The notes: a model not told the origin generated them from the letters alone. A stretch of DNA of 43,846 nt from an uncultured Lachnospiraceae bacterium (GCA_905203555.1 CAJKWK010000018.1:1-43846), one strand, 5' to 3'; positions 9,037-17,523 are shown, counted from the first letter of the stretch. A program made the numbers and translations.

Positions 9037-9111
9037 CACAAAATATTTTTATTTTATTATACAAAATACTTTTTATTATAATGAATACTTAACTAATTTA
9101 AGATAAGACTT

Positions 9112-11037
9112 TTAAAATTCAAATACTGCAACACCATACGGCGGAAGTGGATATGCAAATGAATATGGCTGACCATCGCACTCACCCTTTTTCGCCTTAT
9201 AAACCAACGGGCGCTCCTCCCCGCTGCCACCATATCTGGCGTCATCGCTGTTCAATACGAGCTTGTACTGCTTGCCTCGCGGTACGCCAACGCGATAATC
9301 CGGACGTTCCATCGGTGTAAAGTTACATACAAACAACAAATTCTTTTTCTTATCCTTAGAATGACGTGTGAAACTGAAAATACTCCTAAACAAATCATCC
9401 TTATTGATCCAGTTGAAACCTTCCGGTTCTGTATCTAACTCATACAATGCACGATTCTTCTTGTATAAGTGAAGCAAATCTTCCACCCAGTTCTGAATCG
9501 CCTGATGCGGTCTCTCGGAAAGCAGATACCAATCCAGTTCACGCTCTTCGCTCCACTCTCGCAGCTGTGCAAACTCTTGTCCCATAAACAAAAGTTTTTT
9601 ACCCGGATGTCCCATCATATAGGCATATCCAACCTTCAAGTTGGCAAACTTATCAAATCCCAGTCCAGGCATCTTATTGAGCATCGAACACTTCAGATGA
9701 ACAACCTCATCATGAGAAAGTACCAGAATATAATTCTCACTATAAGCATACTCCATCGAGAACGTCATCATATAATGTGCATTCTTACGGAATAGCGGAT
9801 CCAGTTTCATATATTCCGTAAAATCATGCATCCAGCCCATATTCCACTTCAGACTAAATCCCAGACCATCCTCTTCCGGTGCACCGGTTACCTTCGGCCA
9901 TGCAGTAGACTCTTCCGCAATCATCATGCAGCCCGGATTCCTGCCTAACACAACAGAATTCAGGTGTTTGAAGAAAGCAATCGCTTCCAGATTCTCATTG
10001 CTTCCATATTTATTCGGAACCCACTGTCCATCTTGTTTTCCATAGTCCAGATACAACATAGATGCAACAGCATCCACACGAAGTCCATCCACATGAAAAT
10101 GCTCTATCCAGAACAACGCATTTCCAATTAAGAAATTCTGCACCTCCGGTTTCTCAAAATCAAAAATCTTTGTTCCCCAATCCGGATGTTCGCCCTTTCT
10201 CGGATCTGCGTATTCAAACGTCGGAGTTCCGTCAAAATCAGCCAGTCCATGCGCATCCTTTGGAAAATGTGCCGGAACCCAGTCCAAAATAACACCGATT
10301 TTATTTTTATGCAGATAATCAATCATATATGCAAAATCTTCCGGTGTTCCATAACGTGATGTCGGCGCATAATACCCCGTCACCTGATATCCCCAGGAAC
10401 CATCGTACGGATGCTCTGCCATACCCATCAGCTCAACGTGTGTATATCCCATCTTCTTTACATAATCCGCAATTGCAACAGCAAATTCACGATATGTATA
10501 GAAACCTTCGTCTTCTCGTCCCGGATGACGCATCCAGGATCCCAGATGCACCTCATAGATAGACATCGGATTCACCTTATTGTCCCACAGCTTCCGCGCA
10601 TCCATCCACGCCTTATCCGTCCATTTAAAGTGAGAAATATCTGCAATGCGGGATGCTGTTCCCGGACGTCTCTCCGCATAATTTGCAAAAGGATCTGCCT
10701 TGAATAAACGTTTTCCCTGCTGAGTTTCAATACAGAACTTATACAGCTCCCCTTCTTTTACACCCGGTACAAAACAAGTATAAATTCCCATCGGCTCCTG
10801 ACGTTCCATATAATCTGCATCGAAATCCCACTCATTGAACTCACCGATTACCGATACCCTCTTCGCATGAGGTGCCCATACAGCAAAATACACACCCTTC
10901 ACGCCATCTTTCGTAACTTCATGAGCACCCATCTTTTTATAAATCTCATAATGTGTTCCCTGCCCGAACAGATATTGGTCCAGTTCCCCAATCTCGTACG
11001 GCTGCAGTTCTTTCTTTACGTTCTTTTTCTTTTTCAT
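9112..11037 (-). CDS. glgB: 1,4-alpha-glucan (glycogen) branching enzyme
   Basis: GH13 branching enzyme that cuts alpha-1,4 glucan chains and rejoins them as alpha-1,6 branches during glycogen synthesis. The 641 residues comprise a CBM48-type N-terminal domain (about 30-125, with GVYFAVWAPHAKRVSVIGE), the TIM-barrel catalytic domain (about 150-520) and a C-terminal beta domain. Visible catalytic motifs are VDGLRVDAV (nucleophile D322), MMIAEESTAWP (acid/base Glu) and LSHDEVVH (third carboxylate). The start has GAGGTG about eight bases upstream. Length is within the GlgB range, so it appears complete. It stands alone here; no other glycogen gene is adjacent. Confidence 0.96.
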   Translation of the reverse strand: MKKKKNVKKELQPYEIGELDQYLFGQGTHYEIYKKMGAHEVTKDGVKGVYFAVWAPHAKRVSVIGEFNEWDFDADYMERQEPMGIYTCFVPGVKEGELYKFCIETQQGKRLFKADPFANYAERRPGTASRIADISHFKWTDKAWMDARKLWDNKVNPMSIYEVHLGSWMRHPGREDEGFYTYREFAVAIADYVKKMGYTHVELMGMAEHPYDGSWGYQVTGYYAPTSRYGTPEDFAYMIDYLHKNKIGVILDWVPAHFPKDAHGLADFDGTPTFEYADPRKGEHPDWGTKIFDFEKPEVQNFLIGNALFWIEHFHVDGLRVDAVASMLYLDYGKQDGQWVPNKYGSNENLEAIAFFKHLNSVVLGRNPGCMMIAEESTAWPKVTGAPEEDGLGFSLKWNMGWMHDFTEYMKLDPLFRKNAHYMMTFSMEYAYSENYILVLSHDEVVHLKCSMLNKMPGLGFDKFANLKVGYAYMMGHPGKKLLFMGQEFAQLREWSEERELDWYLLSERPHQAIQNWVEDLLHLYKKNRALYELDTEPEGFNWINKDDLFRSIFSFTRHSKDKKKNLLFVCNFTPMERPDYRVGVPRGKQYKLVLNSDDARYGGSGEERPLVYKAKKGECDGQPYSFAYPLPPYGVAVFEF

Positions 11038-11073
11038 AGCACACCTCGCCGCTCATTCTTGATATATATGTAC

Positions 11074-11079
11074 ATTATA
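11074..11079 (-). promoter_or_regulatory. Probable -10 element for glgB
   Basis: On the - strand TATAAT lies 37 bases before the glgB start. No good -35 hexamer is visible at 16-18 bases upstream, only a T-rich stretch. Confidence 0.35.
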
Positions 11080-11118
11080 CTTTAATTGTGCGAAAAATAA
11101 AAGAGAAAAACAAAAAAA

Positions 11119-11676
11119 TCACACATCACTAAAACGGCTTCCCAAAAGGAAAAACAAAATAGATGCACCTATCATACAGGCAACTGCAATCTTCCCCTGC
11201 GCAGAAGCTGCCATAGCCAGAATCTCTCCCAAAACCGGAACACTTAACACCACTTTCCCAAGCAGATATTCATACTCCACAGGCAGCGGATCCTTCTGCT
11301 CATTGGCATCCCCCTTTGTAATAAATTCTCCGGATACCGTATGATTTTCCAACACCCGGTGCGTAATGATCGCTCCCGTATCAGCTGCACTGTAAAAAGC
11401 AATCACATCGTCCGTTTCAATCTCTCCTGCCGGCTCACTTTTCACATATACCAGACTTCCGGTGGGAATAGCAGGTGCCATACTTCCACTGATCACATTA
11501 TACACCTGATATCCAAAAATCCTTGGAACAGTAAGTGGAATACAAACCACAATAACAAGCAATAACAGAACCATCCCAATTCCATTCAGCCATCGTCCTG
11601 CTCTGCGATGCCCTCTGTTCTCTTTCTGTCTCTCATTTGGATCTACTTTTCGTCTCTTTTTTCTTTCTGTCGCCAT
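11119..11676 (-). CDS. sipW: SipW-type signal peptidase I (ER-type Ser/His)
   Basis: Membrane signal peptidase of the SipW/archaeal-ER type. From the ATG at 11676 it has 185 residues: a basic N-terminus, a membrane segment (about 33-50), the catalytic serine S65 in VISGSMAPAIPTGS, and the catalytic histidine H106 in GAIITHRVLE. His replaces the Lys of ordinary bacterial SPase I. A second membrane segment is at the C-terminus (about 160-180). The start at 11676 is preferred over 11682 because CAGGAA then sits at better spacing. SipW enzymes process TasA/CalY-type precursors, and two such proteins are encoded upstream in the same direction. A terminator and a possible own promoter separate it from them. 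Confidence 0.9.
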   Translation of the reverse strand: MATERKKRRKVDPNERQKENRGHRRAGRWLNGIGMVLLLLVIVVCIPLTVPRIFGYQVYNVISGSMAPAIPTGSLVYVKSEPAGEIETDDVIAFYSAADTGAIITHRVLENHTVSGEFITKGDANEQKDPLPVEYEYLLGKVVLSVPVLGEILAMAASAQGKIAVACMIGASILFFLLGSRFSDV

Positions 11677-11710
11677 ATACATTTCCTGCCGTCTCTTTTT
11701 ATTATATTTT

Positions 11711-11728
11711 AGTATAGAAAGTATAGAA
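11711..11728 (-). repeat. Two tandem 9-base repeats before sipW
   Basis: On the - strand TTCTATACT occurs twice head to tail, just upstream of a TATAAT-like stretch about 25 bases before sipW. This could be an operator or part of the sipW promoter. Confidence 0.4.
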
Positions 11729-11744
11729 TTACGGATAAATCTTT

Positions 11745-11770
11745 AAAAACCTGCCGCTGCTGCGACAGGC
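11745..11770 (-). terminator. Terminator between the MucBP-like gene and sipW
   Basis: On the - strand GCCTGTCGC-AGCA-GCGGCAGG forms a stem with one mismatch, followed by TTTTT. It begins 13 bases after the stop at 11783. It may terminate the pilus operon or only attenuate transcription into sipW. Confidence 0.7.
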
Positions 11771-11782
11771 TTTCAAATCCGT

Positions 11783-12709
11783 TTATTTCTTATTCTTTTT
11801 ATAATATACCACAGCTCCAACAATTATCGCAACTGCAATAAGAGCAATCAGTGAACCAAAAACAATCGGCATCACGCTAGTCTCTCTGATCGTATCGTCT
11901 TCCAGATCTTCCTTCGCCAGCGGAACCTCTTCATCATCCAGATCTACAAGATCTTTTGGAACCTCTTCGTCATCCACTTCCTGCGTATCATCTCCGGCAT
12001 TTTCCCCGGCATTTTCTCCGGCATTTCCAGCGGCATCTGCTCCACCTGCACCGGCATTTCCCTGCGGAGTTCCTGCTCCCGGCGTTGTAACAACAGTTGT
12101 ACCGTCATCTACAATCACCGTAACATTTCGAATCTCAGAAGCAGGTTCATATTCAAACGGGAATACATTTTCCGCCTCATTTTCACTCAACGTCTTTGTC
12201 AGATTGTATGCCTGCGGCAAATACCCTTCAATATACTGAAATGCAACTACCGGCCGATCCCCTACGGAACCATAATATGTTTTGCTTGGAGCCAGCTCAT
12301 TTCCATTTTCATCCAGATACTGCACTGTATAGGCAACCATATCACCCAACACACCATAGGCAACCACATAATCTTCATCTCCGGTCACCTGCACCTGATC
12401 TGTAATAAAAGAATTACTGTTATCCTCACCACTTCGGCGGATTCCCTTTGCGTAATATTTATCATCCTTCAGTGTCAGCTGATCTCTCCAGTCAAAATTT
12501 ACATAATCTCCATAATTCAAATTTTCTCGAACAATGGTATCTCCATCGGCAAATGTGCCCTGCTTTCCTGCAGAAAGTGTAACCGTATATGTATACGGAT
12601 GTTCCTCAGACGGCCCTGTCGGTTCAGCCGCCATCACTCCCTGCGCCAAAACCCCGGTCAGCACCATCACAGATAAGAGTCCCTTTATCATTTTATTTCT
12701 TCTTCTCAT
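11783..12709 (-). CDS. Membrane-anchored surface protein with a MucBP-like domain
   Basis: 308 residues from ATG 12709, chosen because AAGGAGGA lies nine bases upstream. Layout: signal peptide (about 1-28), a beta-rich region (about 30-125), a MucBP-like segment (about 128-190, with YTVQYLDENGNELAP and GYLPQAYN), and an Asn/Ala/Gly-rich linker with NAGE repeats. An acidic stretch (DLVDLDDEEVPLAKEDLEDD) and a C-terminal membrane helix with a KKNKK tail follow. No LPXTG-type motif precedes the helix, so it is probably held as a membrane protein rather than sortase-linked. It lies downstream of the TasA-like genes and overlaps the preceding gene by 17 bases. A role in surface adhesion is inferred. 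Confidence 0.65.
   Translation of the reverse strand: MRRRNKMIKGLLSVMVLTGVLAQGVMAAEPTGPSEEHPYTYTVTLSAGKQGTFADGDTIVRENLNYGDYVNFDWRDQLTLKDDKYYAKGIRRSGEDNSNSFITDQVQVTGDEDYVVAYGVLGDMVAYTVQYLDENGNELAPSKTYYGSVGDRPVVAFQYIEGYLPQAYNLTKTLSENEAENVFPFEYEPASEIRNVTVIVDDGTTVVTTPGAGTPQGNAGAGGADAAGNAGENAGENAGDDTQEVDDEEVPKDLVDLDDEEVPLAKEDLEDDTIRETSVMPIVFGSLIALIAVAIIVGAVVYYKKNKK
11994..12028 (-). repeat. 12-base tandem repeat coding NAGE units
   Basis: About three copies of a 12-base unit (CCGGCATTTTCC on the + strand) encode NAGE-NAGE-NAG in the linker of the MucBP-like protein. Copy changes would keep the frame and vary linker length. Confidence 0.6.
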
Positions 12710-13451
12710 ACTTTCGGTCCTCCTTCTGTCGTCTCTTAAATGCAAGAATGATCAGTATCAATCCCACTGCCAGCGCTGCCAAAGAAACATAGAGCATCAC
12801 ATTCGAATCATCTCCGGTTTTAATAATCACTGCTCCATCTCCCGGCTGCTTTTTCACTTCCGTTGTCACGATCTGATCCTCCGGCGCCTCTTCAACCGCA
12901 AACTGCATATCCATTTTTGCAAGCTGAGTCTGATACTCATTGCCAAACGTCTCACCATCCAACGTAACCTTCAAGCCAACCACACCGGAAGCTCCGCTTG
13001 TAAGACGCCCCAGATAAAATGTCTCGCCCAGTGATTCACTCACCTTATGAAGACCTTCACCTTCTTCTACATCATCTCCACCAACAGACTCACTATCAAA
13101 AATCACTGTTTCCTTTCCTTGAGCATCTGTATAGGTCAGCAGATATCCATATGCTCCACCTGATGCAGCCGTACTGTCCTCCATACTCTGTACAATTTCA
13201 TTGGACATATACCAGTCAGCATCCTTTTTGTGATTGTTCGTCAGTTGAATCTGCATTGCTGCAGTATCACCCGGCTGCATTTCGTAGATTACATCATCCA
13301 GATCTGTATTCTTAAAATTACTTTCCAGCCCTTTCCCGTTAAAAGACACTTCCCACGCATCACTTCCGGAAATTGTTTCTGCCGAAACTCCCATAGGTAC
13401 GGCGGCCACTAAAGCAACGGTCAGAATAAGACTTAATATACTTTTTTTCAT
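12693..13451 (-). CDS. Secreted protein with a KTG-type C-terminal anchor signal
   Basis: 252 residues: a signal peptide (about 1-24, ending GVSAE), a beta-rich body without clear catalytic motifs, and a C-terminus reading VIIKTGDDSN, a hydrophobic helix and a basic tail (KRRQKEDRKYEKKK). The last part has the shape of a cell-wall sorting signal, but the motif is IIKTG rather than LPXTG. GGGAGGAGA lies before the start. It follows the TasA-like genes and ends inside the next gene (17-base overlap). The body resembles fibre accessory proteins in such loci (segments on ITNNHKKDADWYMSNE). No family name can be given with confidence. Confidence 0.6.
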   Translation of the reverse strand: MKKSILSLILTVALVAAVPMGVSAETISGSDAWEVSFNGKGLESNFKNTDLDDVIYEMQPGDTAAMQIQLTNNHKKDADWYMSNEIVQSMEDSTAASGGAYGYLLTYTDAQGKETVIFDSESVGGDDVEEGEGLHKVSESLGETFYLGRLTSGASGVVGLKVTLDGETFGNEYQTQLAKMDMQFAVEEAPEDQIVTTEVKKQPGDGAVIIKTGDDSNVMLYVSLAALAVGLILIILAFKRRQKEDRKYEKKK

Positions 13452-13464
13452 GACTATCTCCTCC

Positions 13465-14190
13465 CTACTCTACTGCCGCAATCATATTTCCATCCATCGT
13501 CACATCTACGCCCCATGCACTCTTTATTGCATCTGCCGCATTGTGATTCTGTACTGCATCCACTTCCGCTTTTACATGAAAGGTATATCCGTCATAGGCA
13601 TATACCGTTGTCGTTACCTGTTTTCCGTCTACAATCTCAGTCTCCGTCTTCACCTTAGAAGCTACCTGCTGATCAATCCGAACAGTATCTGTCAAAAGAG
13701 AGGTTACCTCTTCCGGAGCCAGCGGCTTTGTGTAATACCAAACTGAACGTTCTGCAGTTGCAGCCGCTTCATCTTCCAGCCAGCCCCCCTGCGGATTCAT
13801 ATTCAAATCAATATAAGACGGAGAGAGGGTCGGATCTTTTCTGCCTTCCTTATCCGTCCAGCTCTTATAGATTCGAACTCGTACATACTGATCGATATCT
13901 CCTGTATTTGTCACTGCAAGCTCTTCCTGATACTTCTTCCCAAGATCAATTTTCATATCCTGCATATCGCCAAGCAATACGCCGCCTTCCTCAGAAGTCA
14001 CATCAGAACCATTTTCCAGCAATGCTGTTCCGATCTCCTGCGTCCCCAGCTGTGCTGAATAATAATCACTATAATATGTAAGCGCCGCTCTTGTACTTCC
14101 GATCGCACTTCCTGCAAGAAGAACACCGGCAACTGCAAAAAGTGCAATTGTAGATTTATGAAGACGAGAGTGTTTCCTTCTCTTTCTCAT
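13465..14190 (-). CDS. TasA/CalY-like fibre protein, probable SipW substrate
   Basis: 241 residues: a basic N-terminus, a hydrophobic segment (about 14-35) and the processing region GSTRAALTYYSDYYSAQLGT. The body contains KIDLGKKYQEELAVTNTGDIDQYVRVRIYKSW, here read as KKYQEELAVTNTG and IDQYVRVRIYKSW. That pattern, a beta-sandwich with a NTGD(I/V)xxYVRV motif, is typical of the TasA/camelysin-like family exported with SipW. AAGGAGG supports ATG 14190. It follows another family member by two bases. The likely role is a fibre or matrix subunit; the peptidase activity once proposed for camelysin is not supported by any motif visible here. Confidence 0.75.
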   Translation of the reverse strand: MRKRRKHSRLHKSTIALFAVAGVLLAGSAIGSTRAALTYYSDYYSAQLGTQEIGTALLENGSDVTSEEGGVLLGDMQDMKIDLGKKYQEELAVTNTGDIDQYVRVRIYKSWTDKEGRKDPTLSPSYIDLNMNPQGGWLEDEAAATAERSVWYYTKPLAPEEVTSLLTDTVRIDQQVASKVKTETEIVDGKQVTTTVYAYDGYTFHVKAEVDAVQNHNAADAIKSAWGVDVTMDGNMIAAVE

Positions 14191-14192
14191 TC

Positions 14193-14684
14193 TTACATTC
14201 CTCCTTCACTTACAGCAAGTTCCCAGTCAGCATACGCCTCACCATTTTCGTCATACAGCACCGGTGTACTCTCCTGTACTACTGCCACATTAAAATCTTC
14301 TGCAAATTCTTCCGGAATCTGAATCTTTGCAAATAATGATTCCGTCATTGCTCCCACTTCAATCGGATCCTTATAATACCAATATCCATCCGCTCCGGAT
14401 GTCCAGCCATTTCCTCCAATTTCCAATGTAAACTGGCTGCCCGCAAATACTTTTACACGAACAAAACAGTCCACATCACCGGTATTGGTAATCTTGATAT
14501 CTTTCGTCCAATCTCCAAATTCTTCTTCAATATTCGTTGTACTTCCAAGTTTTAACGTATGTCCGCCATCTGCCGATACAGAAGTCGTAAAATATGCAAT
14601 AGCTCCATTTAGGCTGATTCCCCCAGCCAGAGCAATTGCAGCGGCTGTCAGCCAGACTTTCTTATTTCCTCGAAATCGTTTCAT
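14193..14684 (-). CDS. TasA/CalY-like small fibre protein, probable SipW substrate
   Basis: 163 residues: a basic start (MKRFRGNKKVW), a hydrophobic stretch (about 10-28), and a processing region LNGAIAYFTTSVSADGG that closely fits the AxAYFT-type signal of SipW-dependent proteins. The body holds DIKITNTGDVDCFVRVKVF, matching the conserved strand of the family. AAAGGAGG precedes ATG 14684. It is smaller than its downstream neighbour, so the pair may form a major/minor fibre subunit set, as with TasA and TapA. That analogy is inference. Confidence 0.75.
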   Translation of the reverse strand: MKRFRGNKKVWLTAAAIALAGGISLNGAIAYFTTSVSADGGHTLKLGSTTNIEEEFGDWTKDIKITNTGDVDCFVRVKVFAGSQFTLEIGGNGWTSGADGYWYYKDPIEVGAMTESLFAKIQIPEEFAEDFNVAVVQESTPVLYDENGEAYADWELAVSEGGM

Positions 14685-14699
14685 GCTTTCTGGCCTCCT

Positions 14700-15704
14700 T
14701 TACTCATATTCCATCGTAGAATTACTCCAGGTCCAGTCCCCGCCATCTTCCGGCGCAGTAAACTGATTCAATACGCCGGTTCCGGGAATCAATTTCCCAT
14801 CGTATGTATTTGAGAATTCTACAAATGCACCCTGCATTCCTGCCTGCACTGCCTGATCAGATTTAATCTCTACCTTAATTGAAGTAGCACCATCCGGCTT
14901 ATAGCTTCCACCGCTGTAGATTTCTGTCACAGTCACTTCCATTCCTGCCGGAATATGCTCGACAACTGTCGTTCTAGTTCCATCACTGTCAAATGAAAGC
15001 GATGCCACATTACTGTATTTTACGCCATCCTTCTCGCCCTCGATCTGGAACACAAAATATCCTTCCTGTGTAACCTGACTGAAACCGGTCAATTCCTTTG
15101 AAATTGTCAGCGCTCCATACTGCATTTCTCTTTCAACCTTCAAGCCGATCTGCGTATCATAGATCCAGTCATCATTTTCATTCTCATAATAATTATTTCC
15201 CGGCAGCGCTGTCAGATATGGAGTAAATTGATAGAGATATGAATAATCCGTATTGTAAGTTTCTGCAGGTACTACAAGATACATACCCGTAGCCAAATCA
15301 CTTATGCTGCCTACTCCATTCTGAACCTCAAACGTTCCGGCATTTGCCGTTGTATCCGTCAGTTTCTCTTCCGCTTTCTCTGCCATGATCTTCCACTCAT
15401 CTGCCGTTGTTTCACTGCTGACCTGATCCAGACCGAGTCCCTCAAAACCTGCGATTTCTGTAAAATCGCCTCCGGCATCGACATCAGCTACCTTATAGAG
15501 TGTGACCGGAATCTTCATCTCTTTCAAATCTTTTTCATACTCTGAGCCGCCCGACTCCAAATTCACTGTCAAACTACAGTTTTGTTCAACATTTATCGGG
15601 TCTGCCGCATAAGACCTGTAATTTGACAGGGCAAATGCTGAAAAGGCTACTGCACATACAAGCGTCAACGCTGCTCCTTTTTTCATAATTCCTTTTCTTC
15701 TCAA
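14700..15704 (-). CDS. Pilin-like isopeptide-domain protein lacking an anchor
   Basis: 334 residues from a TTG start at 15704, preferred because AGGAGGGG lies eight bases upstream; ATG 15686 is the alternative. There is a signal peptide (about 1-34, ending SYAAD) and an N-terminal pilin-type domain (IPVTLYKVADVD). A C-terminal domain of the FctA/Spy0128 type (GALTISKELTGF, GYFVFQIEGEKDG, VTEIYSGG) follows. Near the end it reads KLIPGTGVLNQF, like a remnant of a sorting motif, but only a polar tail follows, with no hydrophobic helix or basic tail. It lies directly after the sortases. It may be a shaft or tip-linked subunit attached by a sortase, or a secreted accessory pilin. Confidence 0.75.
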   Translation of the reverse strand: MRRKGIMKKGAALTLVCAVAFSAFALSNYRSYAADPINVEQNCSLTVNLESGGSEYEKDLKEMKIPVTLYKVADVDAGGDFTEIAGFEGLGLDQVSSETTADEWKIMAEKAEEKLTDTTANAGTFEVQNGVGSISDLATGMYLVVPAETYNTDYSYLYQFTPYLTALPGNNYYENENDDWIYDTQIGLKVEREMQYGALTISKELTGFSQVTQEGYFVFQIEGEKDGVKYSNVASLSFDSDGTRTTVVEHIPAGMEVTVTEIYSGGSYKPDGATSIKVEIKSDQAVQAGMQGAFVEFSNTYDGKLIPGTGVLNQFTAPEDGGDWTWSNSTMEYE

Positions 15705-15705
15705 G

Positions 15706-16569
15706 TTATTCCCCTCCTTGCGAATGGTATTTCTTTCTTATGATTAATATTACCAATATTGTAACCGCCAGTCCCAACAGCAGATAGAACATATAATAAT
15801 TCTGTATAGACTCTACCATGGTATCTACCGGTGTCACTTTCTCCTCCAGTTCTCCTTCATACGGAACTCGATGGCCTCTGACCAACAGACGATGTGTATT
15901 TACACCATATGGCGTGCAGGTAAATAAGGTTACATAATCCTGCCCTTCTTCGACTTGCAGCACCTGTTTCAGTGTCTCCATGTCATCTTTGTCTACCATC
16001 GGCAAAATCTGATCTACTTCATACGCCAGATTCTCGTCTAATACATGGATATAAAAACGGTCGCCTGCTTTCAACTGATCAATATCTGTAAAGAGCTTTG
16101 CACTAGGCAGCCCCCGATGTGCCGACAAAACACTGTGCGTTGATTCGCCTCCGATCGGAAGTTTTGTTCCTCCCAAATGCCCTACGCCTGTCTCCAGAAC
16201 CTTCTCTGAAGTTCCATGATAGATGGAAAGTTTTACATGGATCTTCGGGATTGACAAATACCCCATAACTCCATCTCCGGCAATATTCAGCACCTTCCAA
16301 TACTCCGTATTTTCCAGCTCCTGCTCTTCGATTCCAAAGGCATCGCTGTAAATATCATTCGCCGCAAATGAATCATTATAATTATGAGCGAGCGCCCATT
16401 CATCTGTCAAGTCTTCCGGCTCCAACTTCTCCATCACCGTATCATAATGACTAATCAGCCGTTCCTGCCGATATGTATTCCATTGATTTGCAATGGTCGG
16501 ATATGCCAGTATCAAAAATCCCACGAGAAACAGCAGGGCGAATAAAATATTCATTATCTTTCTTTTCAT
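15706..16569 (-). CDS. srtC: Class C (pilus-assembly) sortase, second copy
   Basis: Transpeptidase that joins pilin subunits. The 287 residues have an N-terminal membrane helix (about 7-26), the sortase barrel (about 90-230) and a C-terminal membrane helix (about 255-277), the two-helix layout of class C. Catalytic residues are His in LSAHRGLPSAKLF, C218 in LFTCTPYGVNTHR, and the Arg in HRLLVRGHR. The lid segment before the barrel reads YSDAFGI, so the usual DPW/DPF lid motif is DAF here. The ATG overlaps the stop of the first sortase (ATGA, 16566-16569). The ribosome binding site of the next pilin lies at its end. Confidence 0.92.
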   Translation of the reverse strand: MKRKIMNILFALLFLVGFLILAYPTIANQWNTYRQERLISHYDTVMEKLEPEDLTDEWALAHNYNDSFAANDIYSDAFGIEEQELENTEYWKVLNIAGDGVMGYLSIPKIHVKLSIYHGTSEKVLETGVGHLGGTKLPIGGESTHSVLSAHRGLPSAKLFTDIDQLKAGDRFYIHVLDENLAYEVDQILPMVDKDDMETLKQVLQVEEGQDYVTLFTCTPYGVNTHRLLVRGHRVPYEGELEEKVTPVDTMVESIQNYYMFYLLLGLAVTILVILIIRKKYHSQGGE

Positions 16570-17462
16570 AACCGCCGCTCCTTCTTTCTCTTCGAGCGCC
16601 GTTTCCGCTCTCTCTTAGAAAGTTTTCTATCTCGTAAATATAATATTAAAATAAATACTCCCGTAATGAGCAATCCCACAACAACCCATAGGAAATAACT
16701 TGTGTGGAGACTAAACTGGCTAAGCGGTACTTTTTCTTCCTCTACCTCTTCTTCCACATACGGAACACGATGTCCTCGAACCATTAGTCTCTGGGTATTT
16801 ACTCCATACGGTGTACAGGTAAGCAGTGTTACCAGATCTTTTCCATCTTCCACTGCCAACGCATCTGTCTCATCCGGTTCCACGACCAGAATCTGATCCA
16901 CCTCATAGCAGAGCGTCTCATTCAATACATGAATCAGGAAATGATCTCCCTTTTTCATACGATTCAGATCCGTAAATAATGCTGCACTCGGAAGTCCTCT
17001 GTGTGCTGTAATAACGGCATGGGTATTTTCCCCGCCAACCGGAAGTGAACTTCCTTCCAAATGTCCTGCTGCCTTCTCCAGAACTTCCTTGGAACTGGTA
17101 TGATAAATCGGAAGTGAAATATCAATCTTCGGACATTCCACAACGCCCATAATTCCGTCTCCCGACAGATTCAGCGCTGCCATGTACTCTGCATCCGGCT
17201 CGTCTGCCGCTGCTGCAATTGCAAAGGAATCAGGCAAAATGCTTGGAACAAGAGCCTCATTGTAAGCAGTTGCCCGCTCCATCTCTTCATCATAATCAAT
17301 CGCTCCGTCTTTTTCCTTTTCTTCAACAACCGATTCGTACCCTTTGATCAGCTGTTCCTGTCGATATGTGTTCCATGCGTTTGAAACAAACGGATACAGC
17401 AGCAAGGACAACCCGGCTAAAAATATAAGACTAATTACAATCATACTGCTTTTCTTCTTCAT
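16566..17462 (-). CDS. srtC: Class C (pilus-assembly) sortase, first copy
   Basis: 298 residues with membrane helices at both ends (about 6-25 and 260-282) around the sortase barrel. The catalytic set is His in ITAHRGLPSAALF, C216 in LLTCTPYGVNTQR and Arg in QRLMVRGHR. The lid region reads ILPDSFAI, so DSF replaces the canonical DPW/DPF. It follows the major pilin after a strong stem-loop and overlaps the second sortase by four bases. Its sequence is clearly related to the second copy but far from identical, suggesting an old duplication with divided substrates, for example shaft polymerisation versus accessory attachment. Confidence 0.92.
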   Translation of the reverse strand: MKKKSSMIVISLIFLAGLSLLLYPFVSNAWNTYRQEQLIKGYESVVEEKEKDGAIDYDEEMERATAYNEALVPSILPDSFAIAAAADEPDAEYMAALNLSGDGIMGVVECPKIDISLPIYHTSSKEVLEKAAGHLEGSSLPVGGENTHAVITAHRGLPSAALFTDLNRMKKGDHFLIHVLNETLCYEVDQILVVEPDETDALAVEDGKDLVTLLTCTPYGVNTQRLMVRGHRVPYVEEEVEEEKVPLSQFSLHTSYFLWVVVGLLITGVFILILYLRDRKLSKRERKRRSKRKKERRL

Positions 17463-17490
17463 CCGGACTCTCCTTATTGTTGTATTTTTT

Positions 17491-17523
17491 AAATCCGGGA
17501 CAGGAGCTCCTGCCCCGGATTTT
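17491..17523 (-). terminator. Long perfect stem-loop after the major pilin gene
   Basis: In the - strand RNA, AAATCCGGGGCAGGAG pairs fully with CTCCTGTCCCGGATTT (16 pairs counting one G-U). There is no T-run after it. It lies between the major pilin and the sortases, so it is more likely an attenuator or a 3'-end stabiliser that raises pilin over sortase expression than a full terminator. Confidence 0.6.

Noticed and set aside
13465..14684. Metalloprotease (camelysin) function for the TasA/CalY-like proteins
   Set aside because: No zinc-binding HExxH-type motif is visible; the conserved features are structural strands and the SipW-type signal.
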